DNA of 6,443 bases from Bacilli bacterium (GTDB taxonomy: Bacteria > Bacillota_I > Bacilli_A > RF39 > UBA660): contig JAFWRK010000085.1 in the NCBI GenBank assembly GCA_017519965.1, positions 1-6,443 on the forward strand. Reading direction: 5' to 3'. Position 1 is the first letter of the stretch. Each line of letters opens with the position of its first letter. The translations under genes and the position numbers were made by a program. Below the pieces are notes generated by a model. It worked only from the letters and a program-made list of their open reading frames with translations, was not told the origin of the DNA and did not search any database. Shown here piece by piece: positions 5,377 through 6,443 of this stretch.

Positions 5377-5387
5377 ATTTTAACATA
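5377..5387 (-). promoter_or_regulatory. Orphan extended -10-like sequence
   Basis: The minus strand reads TATGTTAAAAT: a TATGn extension followed by TAAAAT, one base from the consensus. It points into the G+C-richer patch at 5320-5365, not at an open reading frame. A four-base stem with a T-run (5297-5314) lies beyond the patch. In AT-rich DNA such matches arise easily. Confidence 0.25.
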
Positions 5388-5600
5388 TTTTTTTAATAAT
5401 TTCTTATTTTTTTATTGAAACTCGCAAGATCTCATTTGCTAAAAAGTCCCATTTTATAAGGGTTTAGGTGATGTACAGTATAAATACAAGGCAGGCAATT
5501 GATATTTATTTTTTCTTTTCTTGTATTTTCAATTTCATTATCCATTTGAATTTTTTTATTTTTATAAAAAACTTTATCAAATATACAATTATTTAAAGAA

Positions 5601-5624
5601 TTTATCACATAATAATATGATAAA
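5601..5624 (-). terminator. Weak hairpin just after the gene at 5626-6432
   Basis: The 7-bp perfect arms TTTATCA and TGATAAA enclose a 10-nt loop, beginning 1 nt after the TAG stop, and are followed on the minus strand by TTCTTTAAATAATT. The stem is almost all A-T and the tail has no clean T-run, so termination here is only possible. Confidence 0.35.
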
Positions 5625-5625
5625 A

Positions 5626-6432
5626 CTATAGCTTATTTTTTTCAGTATGATTTAAAATATATGGATTTCTTAATACTTTTTTTTCAGAATTAAAAATTAC
5701 AGCATTTGGAAACAAGAAACTGATTTCATCTAATTCTTCTTCAGAATATTTATTGTTTTTGATACAAATTCCATTTATAAAACAAGATGGAATTCCTCCT
5801 GGTATAGCAGACCAATAATTAGTTTTAAAATCATATTCAGTTCGCATATTTTTTCCAGCTGGTGATAATGGTTCAATTAACTCTTCTAATATTTTTAACT
5901 CATCAGATGTATATAGTGATTTATAATCGGGATTTATTTGTTTTTGATGTTCAAATTCAAAATAATCTAGGTGAAGTAAATACCTCATTACTGGATTATT
6001 TTCATCAAAGAATAGAATTACATCTTTCCCTATATTTAATCTACTATAATCGTCCTCTGCCAAAGAACCAAGAAGTGGAAATTTTTCACCTTTCATTCTT
6101 GAAATAAATGTACAAAAACACCCCTCTCTTTCACTTTCTAACAGACCAAACCATTCGCTAGCTAAAACACCGTAATTAGAAATATTTCTTAGAGAATCCA
6201 ATGAATTTGAACATCTATGATTTATCGCATTCTTTGGAAGAATAACACTACCATCATCATTTATTGGCATCAAATTAATAGTCTGCTCTTGTGATTCTTT
6301 TTCAACATTTTGGTAAAGAATTTCCAATTTTTTTATTATTTCCTTTATTTTAATATTATCTGTCCAATTATAATTAGAAATATTATTAAATTCAACTGAC
6401 ATACTTTCAAGATTAGCACCCTCAATTATCAT
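5626..6432 (-). CDS. Uncharacterised cytoplasmic protein, possibly incomplete at the window edge
   Basis: I do not recognise this protein. It has 268 aa from ATG at 6432, with no signal peptide or membrane segment. Residues 25-50 look helical and charged. A central block holds N-H-R-C-S-N-S-L at 71-78, G-V-L-A-S-E-W-F-G at 88-96 and E-R-E-G-C-F-C at 101-107. A C-terminal block has I-P-G-G-I-P-S-C-F-I-N-G-I at 210-222, then F-P-N-A-V-I-F-N at 241-248. The order His-polar, L-x-x-I-x-x-x-G-x-L, then a late I-P-x-x-F-I-x-G-I faintly recalls ADP-ribosyltransferase-like folds such as DarT. That is a weak guess. Only 11 bases precede the ATG and the frame stays open through them, so a further upstream start cannot be excluded. 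GTGAT just before the ATG fits a ribosome binding site cut by the edge. The stop is TAG. Confidence 0.7.
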   Translation of the reverse strand: MIIEGANLESMSVEFNNISNYNWTDNIKIKEIIKKLEILYQNVEKESQEQTINLMPINDDGSVILPKNAINHRCSNSLDSLRNISNYGVLASEWFGLLESEREGCFCTFISRMKGEKFPLLGSLAEDDYSRLNIGKDVILFFDENNPVMRYLLHLDYFEFEHQKQINPDYKSLYTSDELKILEELIEPLSPAGKNMRTEYDFKTNYWSAIPGGIPSCFINGICIKNNKYSEEELDEISFLFPNAVIFNSEKKVLRNPYILNHTEKNKL

Positions 6433-6443
6433 ATCATCACATC

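Larger units (their letters stand above)
5229..5625. other. Intergenic region without a convincing gene
   Basis: About 400 bases, mostly A and T. Two patches (about 5320-5365 and 5418-5500) are visibly richer in G+C, roughly 36 percent by hand count. Such patches in very AT-rich genomes can mark a structured RNA or a decayed gene. No tRNA, rRNA or riboswitch could be recognised. Reading frames across it are interrupted. The only plus-strand candidate (5471-5596, 41 codons) is low-complexity and hydrophobic because the DNA is T-rich, and it lacks a good ribosome binding site. Confidence 0.6.

Noticed and set aside
5471..5596. Plus-strand frame of 41 codons in the intergenic region
   Set aside because: It is hydrophobic only because the DNA is T-rich. 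It has no proper Shine-Dalgarno or promoter, so it is kept only as a note.
5862..6107. Plus-strand open frame of 81 codons
   Set aside because: It is wholly antisense to the gene at 5626-6432, with no ribosome binding site and low-complexity composition.
29..6432. Mollicutes-type code with TGA as tryptophan
   Set aside because: All tryptophans in the nine genes are TGG and every gene ends sensibly at TAA or TAG. The absence of TGA stops is expected in such AT-rich DNA and is not evidence for recoding.

Overview
All nine genes in this window lie on the minus strand, in very AT-rich DNA. The genes have strong purine-rich ribosome binding sites, Firmicutes-style lipoprotein signal peptides and extended -10 promoters of the form TRTGnTATAAT. 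Every tryptophan in them is TGG, and every stop is TAA or TAG. Together this suggests a low-GC Bacilli/Firmicutes relative, possibly one of the uncultured host-associated lineages near the Mollicutes. That assignment is inference, because no marker gene is present.

Region 1 (29-4000) is a tandem array of seven small lipoprotein genes. With starts chosen by ribosome binding site, all seven have the lipobox cysteine at residue 21 and a nearly interchangeable signal peptide ending in (F)(T/V)ITGCG. The mature parts fall into at least three groups. Four genes (584-1036, 2314-2850, 2873-3403, 3422-4000) share a domain marked by I-N-(G/D)-x-x-W. Two genes (29-568 and 1646-2149) share four extra cysteines with similar spacing. 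One gene (1079-1636) resembles neither group. The array reads as two transcription units: 4000 to 2314, ending in a good intrinsic terminator (2284-2307), and 2149 to 29. Both start at near-identical extended -10 promoters. Upstream of each promoter sits an identical 34-bp block containing a perfect 11-bp inverted repeat. A decayed piece of that block lies before the gene at 584-1036, which suggests a third unit head that lost its promoter. The array therefore seems to have grown by duplicating whole promoter-plus-gene units.

Region 2 (4136-5194) is one gene with its own extended -10 promoter. It encodes a GNAT acetyltransferase (COG3981-like) fused to a C-terminal DUF402 domain, the fold of the FomD/Ntdp nucleotide and phosphonate-ester hydrolases. 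The combination suggests a small-molecule or nucleotide-modifying enzyme with an unknown substrate.

Region 3 (5195-5625) is about 430 bases without a convincing gene. It holds the promoter of the fusion gene, two patches visibly richer in G+C than their surroundings, and an orphan promoter-like sequence. Region 4 (5626-6432, possibly continuing past the window edge) is a cytoplasmic protein I do not recognise with confidence. Some of its motifs faintly resemble ADP-ribosyltransferase-like folds.

The lipoproteins are probably displayed together on the outer face of the membrane. Nothing in the sequence ties them functionally to the two enzymatic-looking genes.
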